Source: Leptolyngbya sp. SIO1E4
Lineage (GTDB): Bacteria; Cyanobacteriota; Cyanobacteriia; Phormidesmidales; Phormidesmidaceae
Direction: 5' to 3'
Length of the DNA stretch: 64,000 nt
Assembly: GCA_010672825.2 (NCBI GenBank)
Contig: JAAHFU020000008.1
Coordinates: 1 to 64,000 of the forward strand
The notes under the pieces were generated by a model. It was not told where the DNA came from, ran no database searches, and saw only the letters and a program-made list of their open reading frames with translations. This document shows, in pieces, positions 1 to 7,866 of the stretch (position 1 is the first letter of the stretch; each line of letters begins with the position of its first letter). A program made the position numbers and the translations under genes.

Positions 1-65
1 CAAAACCTTGTTGCATAAGGATTCCAGGAAATCCGACTGTCCTAACCAGCACTTCAGGTGCAATA
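1..65 (+). repeat. Dispersed repeat family B, copy 1 (start may be cut by window edge)
   Basis: The segment begins CAAAACCTTGTTGCATAAGG and ends in CACTTCAGGTGCAATAT. Near-identical copies occur at 5778-5873 and 47351-47436. It lies directly before a family A repeat. It has no coding potential and no transposase is seen, so I call it a non-autonomous intergenic repeat. Confidence 0.75.
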
Positions 66-230
66 TATAGCCTTGTTCAGGTGAGTCCAGTACATCTGGG
101 TCAAGGCAGGGGCTAGGGTTTGGGGTTTGGGGTGTGCTTGATTAGTCTGCATACCGCTATAACCTTGTTCAGTTGAGGCCAGTAAGTACATCTGACTCAA
201 GACAGAGGCTAGGGTTTGGGGTGTGCTTTA
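66..230 (+). repeat. Dispersed repeat family A, two tandem copies
   Basis: Two head-to-tail copies (about 66-160 and 159-230) of a roughly 95-base element that begins TATAGCCTTGTTCAGTTGAG, contains a CTAGGGTTTGGGGTCTAGGG stretch and ends near GCCTGCATACCGCTAT. Other copies are at 5649, 33957 and 38790-38946, with an inverted, diverged one at 8526-8637. The second copy here is shortened at its 3' end. Confidence 0.75.
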
Positions 231-290
231 TCTGACAATCCCCCAAACTTGATACTGCTGGCGAAATATTTCGCAAACTTGCGAACTTAC

Positions 291-328
291 TGGAAGCCCC
301 CTAAATCCCCCAATGCTGGGGGACTTCT
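291..328. repeat. Palindromic cyanobacterial intergenic repeat
   Basis: The pattern GGAAGCCCCCTAAATCCCCC, then AATGCT, then GGGGGACTTC forms a hairpin (CCCCC/GGGGG stem, GAAG/CTTC ends). It is a very common intergenic palindrome type in cyanobacteria. It sits just past the 3' end of the minus-strand kinase gene and could help terminate its transcript. Confidence 0.55.
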
Positions 329-329
329 T

Positions 330-1406
330 TTATTCGTGCAAGAGATTTGTAACCCTCATAGACAAGAACTCCTCTGCGCTCAGTCTGTGCGTGCGATCTT
401 CTACCTGCTGACGGGTGCTGACCCACTGCCACCCGACCCACAGCTGTAAGAGTAATAGGCCTACATTGGCGGCAACGAGGAGACGAAGCTGCTGCTTTTT
501 CCCCCAGTTCGTTTGGGTGGGCTGTTGCTTTTTGAGGCGATCGAGGATGACCTCAGCATTCAAGGGGCGCTGCCCTGGAAACGGGGCCATCATGTCATCT
601 AAAAGCTGGGTTAGCCAATCGGGAACAGGCTGGGGGGTTTGATCTCGCCAGTCAAGTCGGCCCGTTGCGTCATCCTCGGGGAGATCGATGGGGTGCTGCC
701 CCGTTAACAGGTGTACGAACGATCTCCCCAGGGCATAAAAGTCAGATTGAGGGACAGCTTTACCGTTGATTTGCTCTAGAGGGGTGTAGCCGGGAGATAC
801 CACGCTGGTGATATCGCGCTGACCTGCCACCTTAGCAAAGTAGGTATTGGTCATTGGACGAACGGTGCCAAAGTCAATCAGGGCCAGCTGCTGGGTAGAG
901 CGCAGCATAATGTTAGAAAGCTTGATATCTCGATGAAATAGCTCTGCCTGATGGAGCTGGGCCAGCAGCTCAACTAATTGACACATCCAGTCAATGGCTG
1001 TGGCTTGATCGACCGGGCCATTTTTTTGCAGCCAATCATCCAGGTTGACCCCCCGAATTTTTTCCATCACCAGACAGTGCAGTTGCCGACCGTCTGAGAG
1101 CTGAAAGGGGAAGTAGCCGTCGGGATCAACATGGGGAGTGCCTGAATGATCAAGCTGCTGTAGTGTATTCACCTCCCGTTCAAACAGCGGCAGCAAAATG
1201 GGCTTTTTCAGAACCTTGAGAACTTTTTTTCGGCCTCGGTCATTAACTTCAAAAATCTCAGACGGCTCCCATTCGTCCAGCTCTCGCAGGGGGCGAATCA
1301 GGCGATAGCGACCCTGAATCAGCAAAGGAGTGCCGCACGCTTGACAGCGATCGCGGGTGTTTGAGTTTTCCCGATGAGAACACCAGGGATTAATGCAATA
1401 GCTCAC
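330..1406 (-). CDS. Serine/threonine protein kinase with N-terminal zinc ribbon and one C-terminal membrane segment
   Basis: A Hanks-type kinase of 358 residues. The N-terminus has four cysteines (C4, C9, C21, C24) in a cyanobacterial zinc-ribbon arrangement. The kinase domain runs from about residue 33 to 290: a probable ATP-binding lysine at K64, the catalytic loop HRD at 158-160 followed by IKLSN, DFG at 178-180, and the activation segment SPGYTPLEQ. A single hydrophobic segment near residues 308-328 should anchor it in the membrane, with a short tail beyond. It lies 9 bases downstream of the NB-ARC gene on the same strand, so the two are almost certainly co-transcribed. The kinase may phosphorylate its ATPase partner, but that is inference. 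The substrate is unknown. Confidence 0.9.
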   Translation of the reverse strand: MSYCINPWCSHRENSNTRDRCQACGTPLLIQGRYRLIRPLRELDEWEPSEIFEVNDRGRKKVLKVLKKPILLPLFEREVNTLQQLDHSGTPHVDPDGYFPFQLSDGRQLHCLVMEKIRGVNLDDWLQKNGPVDQATAIDWMCQLVELLAQLHQAELFHRDIKLSNIMLRSTQQLALIDFGTVRPMTNTYFAKVAGQRDITSVVSPGYTPLEQINGKAVPQSDFYALGRSFVHLLTGQHPIDLPEDDATGRLDWRDQTPQPVPDWLTQLLDDMMAPFPGQRPLNAEVILDRLKKQQPTQTNWGKKQQLRLLVAANVGLLLLQLWVGWQWVSTRQQVEDRTHRLSAEEFLSMRVTNLLHE

Positions 1407-1415
1407 AGGAAAACC

Positions 1416-2717
1416 TCAGGGCAAATGATGGCGCACATATTCCATCACCACAGGTCTTAGGGTAAACCCAGCAGCACTTTTTTCGATGAGAGACCGCCTT
1501 AACAAAGCGCTAATGGCTTGTAGGCTGTAGGGATGATTCATCTGGGCAAGTTGGATGGGTTCAGCTTGTTCAGCCAATCGATACAGGATGTCTTGTTCTT
1601 CCTGAGATAGGCGATCGTACTGTTGGTCAATCAGGTATTTAATATCGCCAAATAAGGTCATACGCTGCCGCAAAAAGTGACGCACATCGCCATCAAACAC
1701 CTCATGAATCGTCATTGCCACAATTCGCAACATTAAAGGATTGCCCTGATATTGCTGAACGAGGGCTTTCCAATAGGTGCGGGTAGAGAGGGCTTCTTCT
1801 TCTAGAATCTGCTCGGCAGCATCATAGCTGAGCCCCCTTAAAGACAAGTGCCGGACAGGACGGATAGTGGCTGCCGAGCCGCGAATTTCTCGATTGCTTT
1901 CACGACTGGTCACCACCACACAGCTTTGATGGGGTTCTTCACTAATGCGCTTGAGCAGTTCGCCATAGGCCTCATAGCCGGGTTCATAATCCCCAATCAG
2001 GCTGCCGCTGCTGAGGATCGTTTCCAGATTGTCAATAACAACTAAACAGTGATGTTCTCTCAGGTAAGTCATCACGGCTCTCAGCTGGTCATACCATTCA
2101 GTGACCGGTGGCGGCTCTCCTGGAAGCTGATTCAGCCAATGGTTTAAGACGTTTTCTAAGGTAGGCTTGTGACGCAGTGACTGCCAAATAACCCCCTCAA
2201 AGTGAGCCTGCACGGTCTTCGCGAGGCTGATGGCTAGTGAGGTTTTGCCAATGCCTGCTGGCCCGTTAATTGCAACTAGCCGACAAGGGGTGTTGCCTAA
2301 AATCCAGCCTTTGAGCTGATCCAGCTCCACCTGTCGCCCGTACAAAACAGGAACATCGGGCATTTGTGCCCAGTTAATCGCCACGGGTGTACATTGATAG
2401 CCCGCTGTTTGCAGCCAGGTAGCAACGTCGCGCCAGCTTTCTAAGGTGTTGCGATCGCGCCCTGTTAGTACCTCTACGTACCGATAGAGCCCTTGACTCA
2501 AGGCCACTTCCACGGTCCTAGTGGCTGCATACTGTTGTTCAGCAATTTCCGCCGGGCTATATCCCAAGAGCAAGCCCCGCAGCCGTATTTGCTCGACTTC
2601 GGTCAGTTCCGGTCGTTTGTGCGGCGTAACCTGGGCCTTAGCGATCGCTAAATCGGCATAGAGTTGCGCTAAATCCCATTGCGCTGCTGCCTGCTCAAAT
2701 GGCGTTTCTGAAACCAT
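1416..2717 (-). CDS. NB-ARC (STAND) ATPase with N-terminal helix-turn-helix-like region
   Basis: 433 residues. The first 90 or so contain an HTH-like segment (LRGLLLGYSPAEIAEQ) that resembles the N-terminal HTH of cyanobacterial vWA/MoxR-associated STAND proteins. After a linker comes an NB-ARC ATPase: Walker A GPAGIGKTS at about 152-160, Walker B VVIDN at about 226-230, a sensor-like VVVTSRE near 268, and a winged-helix portion at the C-terminus. Most cyanobacterial relatives carry WD40 or TPR repeats after this core. Here the protein stops, so it has no sensor repeats of its own. It is the first gene of a two-gene operon with the kinase that follows. STAND ATPases act as signal-triggered switches; this one's signal is unknown. 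Confidence 0.85.
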   Translation of the reverse strand: MVSETPFEQAAAQWDLAQLYADLAIAKAQVTPHKRPELTEVEQIRLRGLLLGYSPAEIAEQQYAATRTVEVALSQGLYRYVEVLTGRDRNTLESWRDVATWLQTAGYQCTPVAINWAQMPDVPVLYGRQVELDQLKGWILGNTPCRLVAINGPAGIGKTSLAISLAKTVQAHFEGVIWQSLRHKPTLENVLNHWLNQLPGEPPPVTEWYDQLRAVMTYLREHHCLVVIDNLETILSSGSLIGDYEPGYEAYGELLKRISEEPHQSCVVVTSRESNREIRGSAATIRPVRHLSLRGLSYDAAEQILEEEALSTRTYWKALVQQYQGNPLMLRIVAMTIHEVFDGDVRHFLRQRMTLFGDIKYLIDQQYDRLSQEEQDILYRLAEQAEPIQLAQMNHPYSLQAISALLRRSLIEKSAAGFTLRPVVMEYVRHHLP

Positions 2718-2955
2718 AGAAAATTTAAGGGAAGGCCATCTAGCTTGGGGATAATTTTAACGAACAGGACTTACGGAGTTGATCATTTTGGTTTTTGTCA
2801 GTCATTTGTCTCAGTATCTGAATGCAGGCTGAGAATATCCGTCGGCTTTTTCTGAAAATTCAGGAAATCAACTCTTAACTGGGCATCAGGGCAGCATCAG
2901 GGGCACTGGCAAAGATGGGCTCAAGATGATTGATCCTTGTCAGGAGCCCTTCGCC

Positions 2956-3465
2956 ATGCATAAAGCCAACATGATTGCCTATGTCATCCTTTCTGGGGCG
3001 GCTCCCATCCTGGTGCTGATGAACAGCCTGTTCGGCACAGAAGCCGCATCTTCGCCAGCCACGGTGCAACCCTTGCAATCTATGCGGTTAATACAGCGCC
3101 TGATGAACTCTGGGCCTAAAAACCTAGTCACAGCCGATGACCTAATGCCGGAGGTCTCTGTCCCTTATCCCCATGCCCGCATCGTCATCGAAAACCACCA
3201 AGCTTTTTTGGAGTTTTATAGTCCATTCAGTATGGCAGCGCAAACGCCAAACCTACTCCTTGTTTTGGACACAGCCCCCGTACCCAGTGATACCTTTTTC
3301 CTGAGCGATCGCCACCCTATCATCAGCAAACTTCAACTTGAAGCCGGAAAACAACGGTACCCTATTCCCGCTTCTGTTGAGGTGTCTCAGTATCTTTCTT
3401 TGGTGATTTGGTGCCCTGAGTCCAATGCCATTATGGGCTACGCACCCCTCACCCTTGAGATTTAA
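2956..3465 (+). CDS. DM13-like domain protein, secreted or lipid-anchored
   Basis: I place the start at 2956 rather than the in-frame ATG at 2926, because AGGAG at 2942-2946 is well spaced for it and the product then begins with a signal sequence (MHKANMIAYVILSG, ending near residues 22-30). The rest resembles an electron-transfer DM13 domain: ARIVIENHQAFLEFYSPF, then NLLLVLD, and the family-like ending YLSLVIWCPESNAIMGYAPL with its conserved tryptophan-cysteine pair. It would act in the periplasm or at the membrane. It is followed 50 bases later by the MscS gene on the same strand. The domain assignment is from pattern memory and moderately sure; the function is unknown. Confidence 0.7.
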   Translation: MHKANMIAYVILSGAAPILVLMNSLFGTEAASSPATVQPLQSMRLIQRLMNSGPKNLVTADDLMPEVSVPYPHARIVIENHQAFLEFYSPFSMAAQTPNLLLVLDTAPVPSDTFFLSDRHPIISKLQLEAGKQRYPIPASVEVSQYLSLVIWCPESNAIMGYAPLTLEI

Positions 3466-3515
3466 GGCCACTTTTGAGCGCATCCACTCGTTAAGTATCC
3501 ATCCAGGAGGCAGCA

Positions 3516-5471
3516 TTGACAGCCCATTGGATTTCTAGATTGAAACTCGCCGTTGTAGCCCTCGTGACGGTGTTGACAGGGACCTTGCTCATGGCCCCAG
3601 CAACGGCATGGGCACAAGATAATGCTGATACGCTTCCCCCTGGCAGGAAAGCCCCCGTTGTCTTGGATGGGCGAGAACTTTTCTCCGTAGGAGATCTGGC
3701 TGGCTTTACCGCCACTGAACGGGCGGCCTTTGCCAATCAGGTGTTGCGCGATCAGGTGCAGCGGGCCTCCCCAACTGTGCCGATCCCAGTGAGACAGGTA
3801 AGACGCCGGTCTTTAATTACCCTGCGAGTCGCTGGACGTCATCTCTTAACCCTGACCGATCAGGAGTTAATGGGCAGAATTCCGCCAGAGGAGCAGGCCG
3901 ACCTCTGGGAGTCGAAACTTCAGGCAGCGCTCGATCACGCTCAATATGAGCGCACAGAAACCTACCGCCAGCAGGTAGGTCGGCAGAGTCTTTTGGCTGG
4001 CCTCGGGGTCGGCGGTCTCTATTTGTTGCTGCGATGGGTGCAACGGCGACTGCGCCGCCGCACCCAAACCTCTGGCTGGCGACGACTGTGGGTTGAAACC
4101 GGGCTGCTACTGATGCAGTGGGGGGCATGGCTGGGGTTGGCCGTTTGGTTAATGGGGCAGTTTCCCCAGTCACGGAGCCTGCGCTACCAGGGATTAGGCT
4201 TCTTGCGAGAGACCTTTACAACCACCATCGCTACCTTTGGCAACCAGGAATATTCAGTGCTGGAACTCGGCAAAATTCTGGCGCTGGTCTTTGGGCTGTG
4301 GCTAGCAGTCAGAATGCTGACTGGGCTCATTCGATCGCGCGTGTTGCAGGCAGTGGGGGCCGGACGTGATGTGCAAGATGCGATCGCCCTACTCATTCAA
4401 ATCACCCTAACGGCCCTGGGGGTGCTGGTGCTGTTACAAGCAGCGGGCATCGACATTAGCTCCCTGGCCATTCTGGTTAGCGTCATTGGGGTCGGGATTG
4501 GGCTAGGGCTACAAAATATTGCCAACAACTTCATCAGCGGTCTCATCATCATGTTGGAGCGCCCTGTGCAGGTAGGGGATTTTGTAAAATTGGGCGATCT
4601 CACCGGCACCGTAGAGCGCATTGGTATTCGTAGCACCGAAATTAGCACCTTAGATCGGATCTCGATCATCGTGCCTAACTCAGAATTCATTGACAGTAAA
4701 GTCATTAACTGGAACCATGGCTACCCGGTCTCTCGGCTTCATATTCCCCTAGGCGTTGCCTACGACTCTCCCATTGGCACCGTGCGACAGGCCGTTTTAG
4801 AAGCCGCCAAGCACCATCCCCAAGTGCTCCGCTATCCCAAACCCCAACTCTGGTTCGAAGGGTTCGGGGAGAGTTCTCTCGACTTTGATCTGCTGGTTTG
4901 GATCCGTGAACCCCGCCTGCAGTTCCGCATTAGAAGCGATCTGTACTATCTGGTAGAGGCTAATCTCCGCCGCTACCAAATTAAAATTCCCTTTCCTCAG
5001 CGAGACTTACATGTTCGCACCGGCAACGTTTCGGCCCTAGTCAAGTCATTCTCGTCCGATCTCGATGAAACGAATCAAGGCGCCACCACTACACGCCCAG
5101 CTGCGTTCAATAGCCCTCCTAATCTGGCCGACGTGATGGATTGGTGTGAAATCCTGGAGCTCGCAGACGAACCAACCGCTGATGAAATCACAGAGTTGGT
5201 GAGTCAAATGCGAGGGAATAATGGCGTCGATATTCGCGATCGCCGGTTTGGCCTGCAGGTCTACCGCATCTGTTTTATAGGCAGCGATGCAGTTCAGTGG
5301 TTGATGCAGCATCAGCTTGCCTCCCGAGAAGAAGCCGTGAAGCTAGGGCAAATTCTGGTTGAGCGAGGCCTCATCCACCACGTTACCGATGAACATGCTT
5401 TTAAGGACGCTTATTTGTTCTATCGCTTCTTTGCAGATGAAGCGTCCATGAGTGACCCACCCCCTGCCTAG
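3516..5471 (+). CDS. MscS-family mechanosensitive channel with C-terminal DEP domain
   Basis: 651 residues from a TTG start, supported by AGGAGG at 3505-3510 and by the signal peptide that follows (residues 1-33, ending ATAWAQ). A periplasmic region (35-150) is followed by membrane segments near 158-174, 195-213, 252-270 and 288-308, and by the pore helix and beta domain typical of MscS (GVGIGLGLQNIANNFISG at about 325-342, then RPVQVGDFVKLGDLTGTVERIG). The last 90 or so residues match a DEP domain (GVDIRDRRFGLQVY, GSDAVQWLM, FKDAYLFYRFF). MscS channels release solutes on membrane tension. A cytosolic DEP domain suggests coupling to a membrane or signalling partner; this fusion is uncommon as far as I know. 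Confidence 0.9.
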   Translation: MTAHWISRLKLAVVALVTVLTGTLLMAPATAWAQDNADTLPPGRKAPVVLDGRELFSVGDLAGFTATERAAFANQVLRDQVQRASPTVPIPVRQVRRRSLITLRVAGRHLLTLTDQELMGRIPPEEQADLWESKLQAALDHAQYERTETYRQQVGRQSLLAGLGVGGLYLLLRWVQRRLRRRTQTSGWRRLWVETGLLLMQWGAWLGLAVWLMGQFPQSRSLRYQGLGFLRETFTTTIATFGNQEYSVLELGKILALVFGLWLAVRMLTGLIRSRVLQAVGAGRDVQDAIALLIQITLTALGVLVLLQAAGIDISSLAILVSVIGVGIGLGLQNIANNFISGLIIMLERPVQVGDFVKLGDLTGTVERIGIRSTEISTLDRISIIVPNSEFIDSKVINWNHGYPVSRLHIPLGVAYDSPIGTVRQAVLEAAKHHPQVLRYPKPQLWFEGFGESSLDFDLLVWIREPRLQFRIRSDLYYLVEANLRRYQIKIPFPQRDLHVRTGNVSALVKSFSSDLDETNQGATTTRPAAFNSPPNLADVMDWCEILELADEPTADEITELVSQMRGNNGVDIRDRRFGLQVYRICFIGSDAVQWLMQHQLASREEAVKLGQILVERGLIHHVTDEHAFKDAYLFYRFFADEASMSDPPPA

Positions 5472-5490
5472 CAAATGCTTCGAAAAGAAA

Positions 5491-5515
5491 GCTCCAGCCT
5501 TCTCAAGGCTGGAGC
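5491..5515. terminator. Perfect 11-bp hairpin after mscS
   Basis: GCTCCAGCCTT, loop CTC, AAGGCTGGAGC. There is no T-tract on the + strand, but the minus-strand reading is followed by TTTCTTTTC. It may stop transcription in either direction. Confidence 0.5.
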
Positions 5516-5648
5516 CCTGGCGTGCAGATGATTGACTCAAACAAAGGAGTAGAGCACACCAAGCCTGTCCATCCACAATTAATATCCATCCTCTAGGTTG
5601 AGGTTTCATCCCAACCACCCATGATGCAGCGGCATCAGCCCCCAAAGC

Positions 5649-5743
5649 TATAGCCTTATTCAGTTGAGCCAGTACATCCGGGTCAAGACAGGGTCTAGGG
5701 TTTGGGGTCTAAGGTGTGCTTGATTAGCCTGCATACCGCTATA
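5649..5743 (+). repeat. Dispersed repeat family A
   Basis: A full-length copy from TATAGCCTTATTCAGTTGAG to GCATACCGCTATA. It closely matches the copies at 33957-34053 and 38854-38946. Confidence 0.8.
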
Positions 5744-5777
5744 AAATCAGCTCCCCAATCTCCTGATGAGGATCCCA

Positions 5778-5873
5778 TAGCAAAAGGCAGACATCAAAAA
5801 GCAGCAATCAAAACCTTGCTGAATAAGGATTCCAGAAAATCCGATTATCCTAACTCGTACTTCAGGCACAATA
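5778..5873 (+). repeat. Dispersed repeat family B
   Basis: Starts AGCAAAAGGCAGACATCAAA and ends CACTTCAGG-like (ACTTCAGGCACAATA). It shares both the GCAAAAGGCAGA head and the AAGGATTCCAG body with the copy at 47351-47436. It lies 35 bases after a family A copy. Confidence 0.8.
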
Positions 5874-6060
5874 CTTTTTCAAGGCAAGCTTGAAAAAGCC
5901 AGGATTCCATTTTCTATTTTCAAAGTTATCCCAGCAACCTTCCTCTTCCAAAAAATACGAAAAATCCATACAAAAAGCAGGCTTTCAGTCTTTCAAAAGA
6001 GATAGGCACCCTAGATTTCGGATAACAAATTCTTTAGATAAAAAATTCTTTAAAAGATCA

Positions 6061-6081
6061 GGCTCCCCAAAAAGGGGAGCC
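6061..6081 (-). terminator. Terminator-like hairpin downstream of the double-glycine peptide gene
   Basis: GGCTCCCC, loop AAAAA, GGGGAGCC: a perfect 8-bp GC-rich stem. On the minus strand it lies 48 bases after the stop codon of the 6130-6300 peptide gene and is followed by TGATCTTTTAAAG. The position supports a real, short minus-strand transcript. Confidence 0.6.
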
Positions 6082-6129
6082 CACAATATCTAGATATGAC
6101 TACATCATTAAGCGGACAACACCCAACAA

Positions 6130-6300
6130 TTAGTCCTTATCCAGGTTTTCGCGACGAAGCTCATCCAGGTTAGAAGCATCCTTATCCAGGTTTTCGCGAC
6201 GAAGCTGGTCGAAATTCACACCCCCAGAAACTTCTTTAAGCTGATCATCAGAAAGCTGCTCATCCTTTTTAGCTGCATCTTTTGCTGATTCCTGATTCAT
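6130..6300 (-). CDS. Double-glycine leader peptide precursor with duplicated core (putative secreted peptide)
   Basis: A complete 56-residue frame from ATG (6300) to TAA (6130), with GGAG 11 bases upstream of the ATG. Residues 1-27 form a leader: acidic and basic start (MNQESAKDAAKKDEQ), then LSDDQLKEVSGG, the classic double-glycine motif cut by C39 peptidases. The 29-residue core after G27 carries LRRENLDKD twice (33-41 and 48-56), preceded by DQ or DE, with a 15-residue period. It has no Cys or Thr and one Ser, is highly charged and probably helical. A bidentate C39 exporter is encoded 2.3 kb away on the other strand, and a hairpin follows the stop. The leader and neighbours make secretion very likely. 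The activity (signal, biofilm factor or bacteriocin) is unknown, and I do not recognise the core from any described family. Confidence 0.85.
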   Translation of the reverse strand: MNQESAKDAAKKDEQLSDDQLKEVSGGVNFDQLRRENLDKDASNLDELRRENLDKD

Positions 6301-6816
6301 CTTCAATCATTCTCCAAACAGAATATGTATCTCATCTTATCGAGTAGAACAAATTCTGTCTGCCTGAAAAAACAAGTACAAGCATCTTCTTAATAGAGAT
6401 GATTTTATTTAAATTTCTTAATATTTTATTTAGCCCTCTTAAAACCCCTGTTTTCCGGCATCACAAGCATCTTATACTCCAACTTAAATACTGCAGAGTT
6501 ATATAGTTTTTCATGAAAAGTGCTTCATTCTACCCCTCTAAAGGCACAGCTAGGTTATCGTTATGAAGAGATAAAATCCTTTAGCTTAAAGCCACAAGTC
6601 ATATTTTTGAGGCTAGCCAGAAGCGCTTAGTCTAGAAGTTTATGGCCATTTTTGGCATGCGTTGATGGACACACCTAACTACCCGATAGGGAAAGCGTCA
6701 CGTTAACCCAAATTTAAAGCAATCTTGAAATGTCGGTTAAAATCTGGTTTTCACACGTCACAAAGTGAAATTTATAACCTCCACTGTATAATCGGGGCGT
6801 CGCATCGAGATCCCTA
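6301..6816. other. Divergent intergenic region between the peptide gene and the export operon
   Basis: An AT-rich 516-base region that must hold both promoters. Only the + strand promoter candidate (6749-6792) can be argued. I see no further small gene with a double-glycine leader on either strand. Confidence 0.6.
6749..6792 (+). promoter_or_regulatory. Candidate promoter and operator of the export operon
   Basis: A perfect -10 TATAAT at 6787-6792 lies 25 bases before the ATG of the first export gene. Just upstream, TTTCAC (6749-6754) and GTGAAA (6765-6770) form an inverted repeat with a 10-base spacer over the expected -35 position, which itself fits the consensus poorly. This suggests a regulated promoter with a bound factor; the regulator is unknown. 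Confidence 0.45.
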
Positions 6817-7866
6817 ATGGCAGACACATTACTGCGGGAGCTGACCAACACCGATTTAGACTGGATGATTACCAGCGGTGAACGAGAGCGATTGCCAGCA
6901 GGCCAGCAATTACTTGGCTCCCAGCAGGCTCAAGACGTTATCTATGTCTTGATTGAAGGGCGATTAGGGTTAAATTTTTTTTCGGAAACGACAGCGGCTA
7001 ATCAGAGCTCTCCCATTGATGAATTAGCTCAAGGGGAAATTATTGGCGCAAGCGCGTTATTTGATATACCCGAAATGGCTGTTTTCAGGACGCTAGAGCC
7101 CTCTATGGTGATGTCTTTGCCGGTGGTCAAATTGCAGGCAAAAATGGCCGAAGATATCGCCTTCGCTGCTCACTTTTATCGAGCGATCGCGGTGATGCTT
7201 TCGAATCGCCTACGCCGCATTTTCGAGCATCCTGATCGTATTCAGTTTTGGGGAGAACGCTCAACCAAAGAAGTGATGTCTGTATTTAGCGAACTGCGGG
7301 ATAGCGATGTGGATTGGTTAGTGTCCTTCGGTCAAACCGAGACAATTACCGCCGACCAGGTTTTGCTGCAGGCTGGTCGCCCCGTCGATGCCCTCTACAT
7401 TTTGTTGGATGGCCAACTGTCGATTTCGGCCCCAGAAGGAGCATTCAACCCCCTGTATCTCTGTTTTTCAGGCTTAGAGAACAGTACCCGTAACCAAAAA
7501 GCCTTTGCCACCCTCTCAAAAGGCGGCATGCCGGGAATCATCTCATTTCTTGATTTCCAACCTTTACCTGTCACGATTCGGGCATTCAATGAAGTTCTGG
7601 TATTTGCCGTACCGCGTCAGACACTGGTGACTAAATTGCAGGTAGACGATAGCTTTGCCTCCCGGTTTTATCGGGTCATTGCGATTCAAATCTTGGAGCT
7701 GTTACAGACCGTGAGCACCCGGTTGGTTGATGCAGACACCCTGGGGAGCACTGAGAGTGAAGATCTGGATGAAGAATTAGACGTGGATGACCTGCAGCAA
7801 ATGTCTGAGGGGGCTAAAAAGTTCAACTGGATGCTGTCGCAGTTAGGGGTTGCTCGCCATGGCTGA
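6817..7866 (+). CDS. Protein with two cyclic-nucleotide-binding-like domains, NHLM export cassette
   Basis: 349 residues with two CRP-like beta-barrel domains, about 1-140 and 155-300. Each has the sequence rhythm of the fold (first: LPAGQQLLGSQQAQDVIYVLIEGRLGL; second: VLLQAGRPVDALYILLDGQLSI). The phosphate-binding cassette is degenerate in both: the first reads GEIIGASALFDIPEMAVFR and the second lacks the usual Arg-Ala pair, so true cyclic nucleotide binding is doubtful. The C-terminal tail is acidic. The stop codon overlaps the next gene's start by 8 bases, indicating translational coupling. Similar proteins accompany NHLM-type peptide exporters. The role is probably regulatory or as a subunit of the exporter. 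Confidence 0.8.
   Translation: MADTLLRELTNTDLDWMITSGERERLPAGQQLLGSQQAQDVIYVLIEGRLGLNFFSETTAANQSSPIDELAQGEIIGASALFDIPEMAVFRTLEPSMVMSLPVVKLQAKMAEDIAFAAHFYRAIAVMLSNRLRRIFEHPDRIQFWGERSTKEVMSVFSELRDSDVDWLVSFGQTETITADQVLLQAGRPVDALYILLDGQLSISAPEGAFNPLYLCFSGLENSTRNQKAFATLSKGGMPGIISFLDFQPLPVTIRAFNEVLVFAVPRQTLVTKLQVDDSFASRFYRVIAIQILELLQTVSTRLVDADTLGSTESEDLDEELDVDDLQQMSEGAKKFNWMLSQLGVARHG

Larger units (their letters stand above)
5472..6129. other. Intergenic stretch with hairpins and repeats
   Basis: No convincing gene. It holds an 11-bp hairpin after mscS (5491-5515), a family A repeat (5649-5743), a family B repeat (5778-5873) and the terminator-like hairpin 6061-6081. An open frame at 5890-6093 has low-complexity basic content, no ribosome site and overlaps the hairpin; I do not call it. 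Confidence 0.6.

Noticed and set aside
216-449. 77-codon frame at the window start
   Set aside because: It crosses a palindromic repeat and overlaps the 3' end of the kinase gene on the other strand.
5890-6093. 67-codon + strand frame
   Set aside because: It has no ribosome site, low-complexity basic content and ends across the hairpin at 6061-6081; it is read against the peptide gene's transcript.
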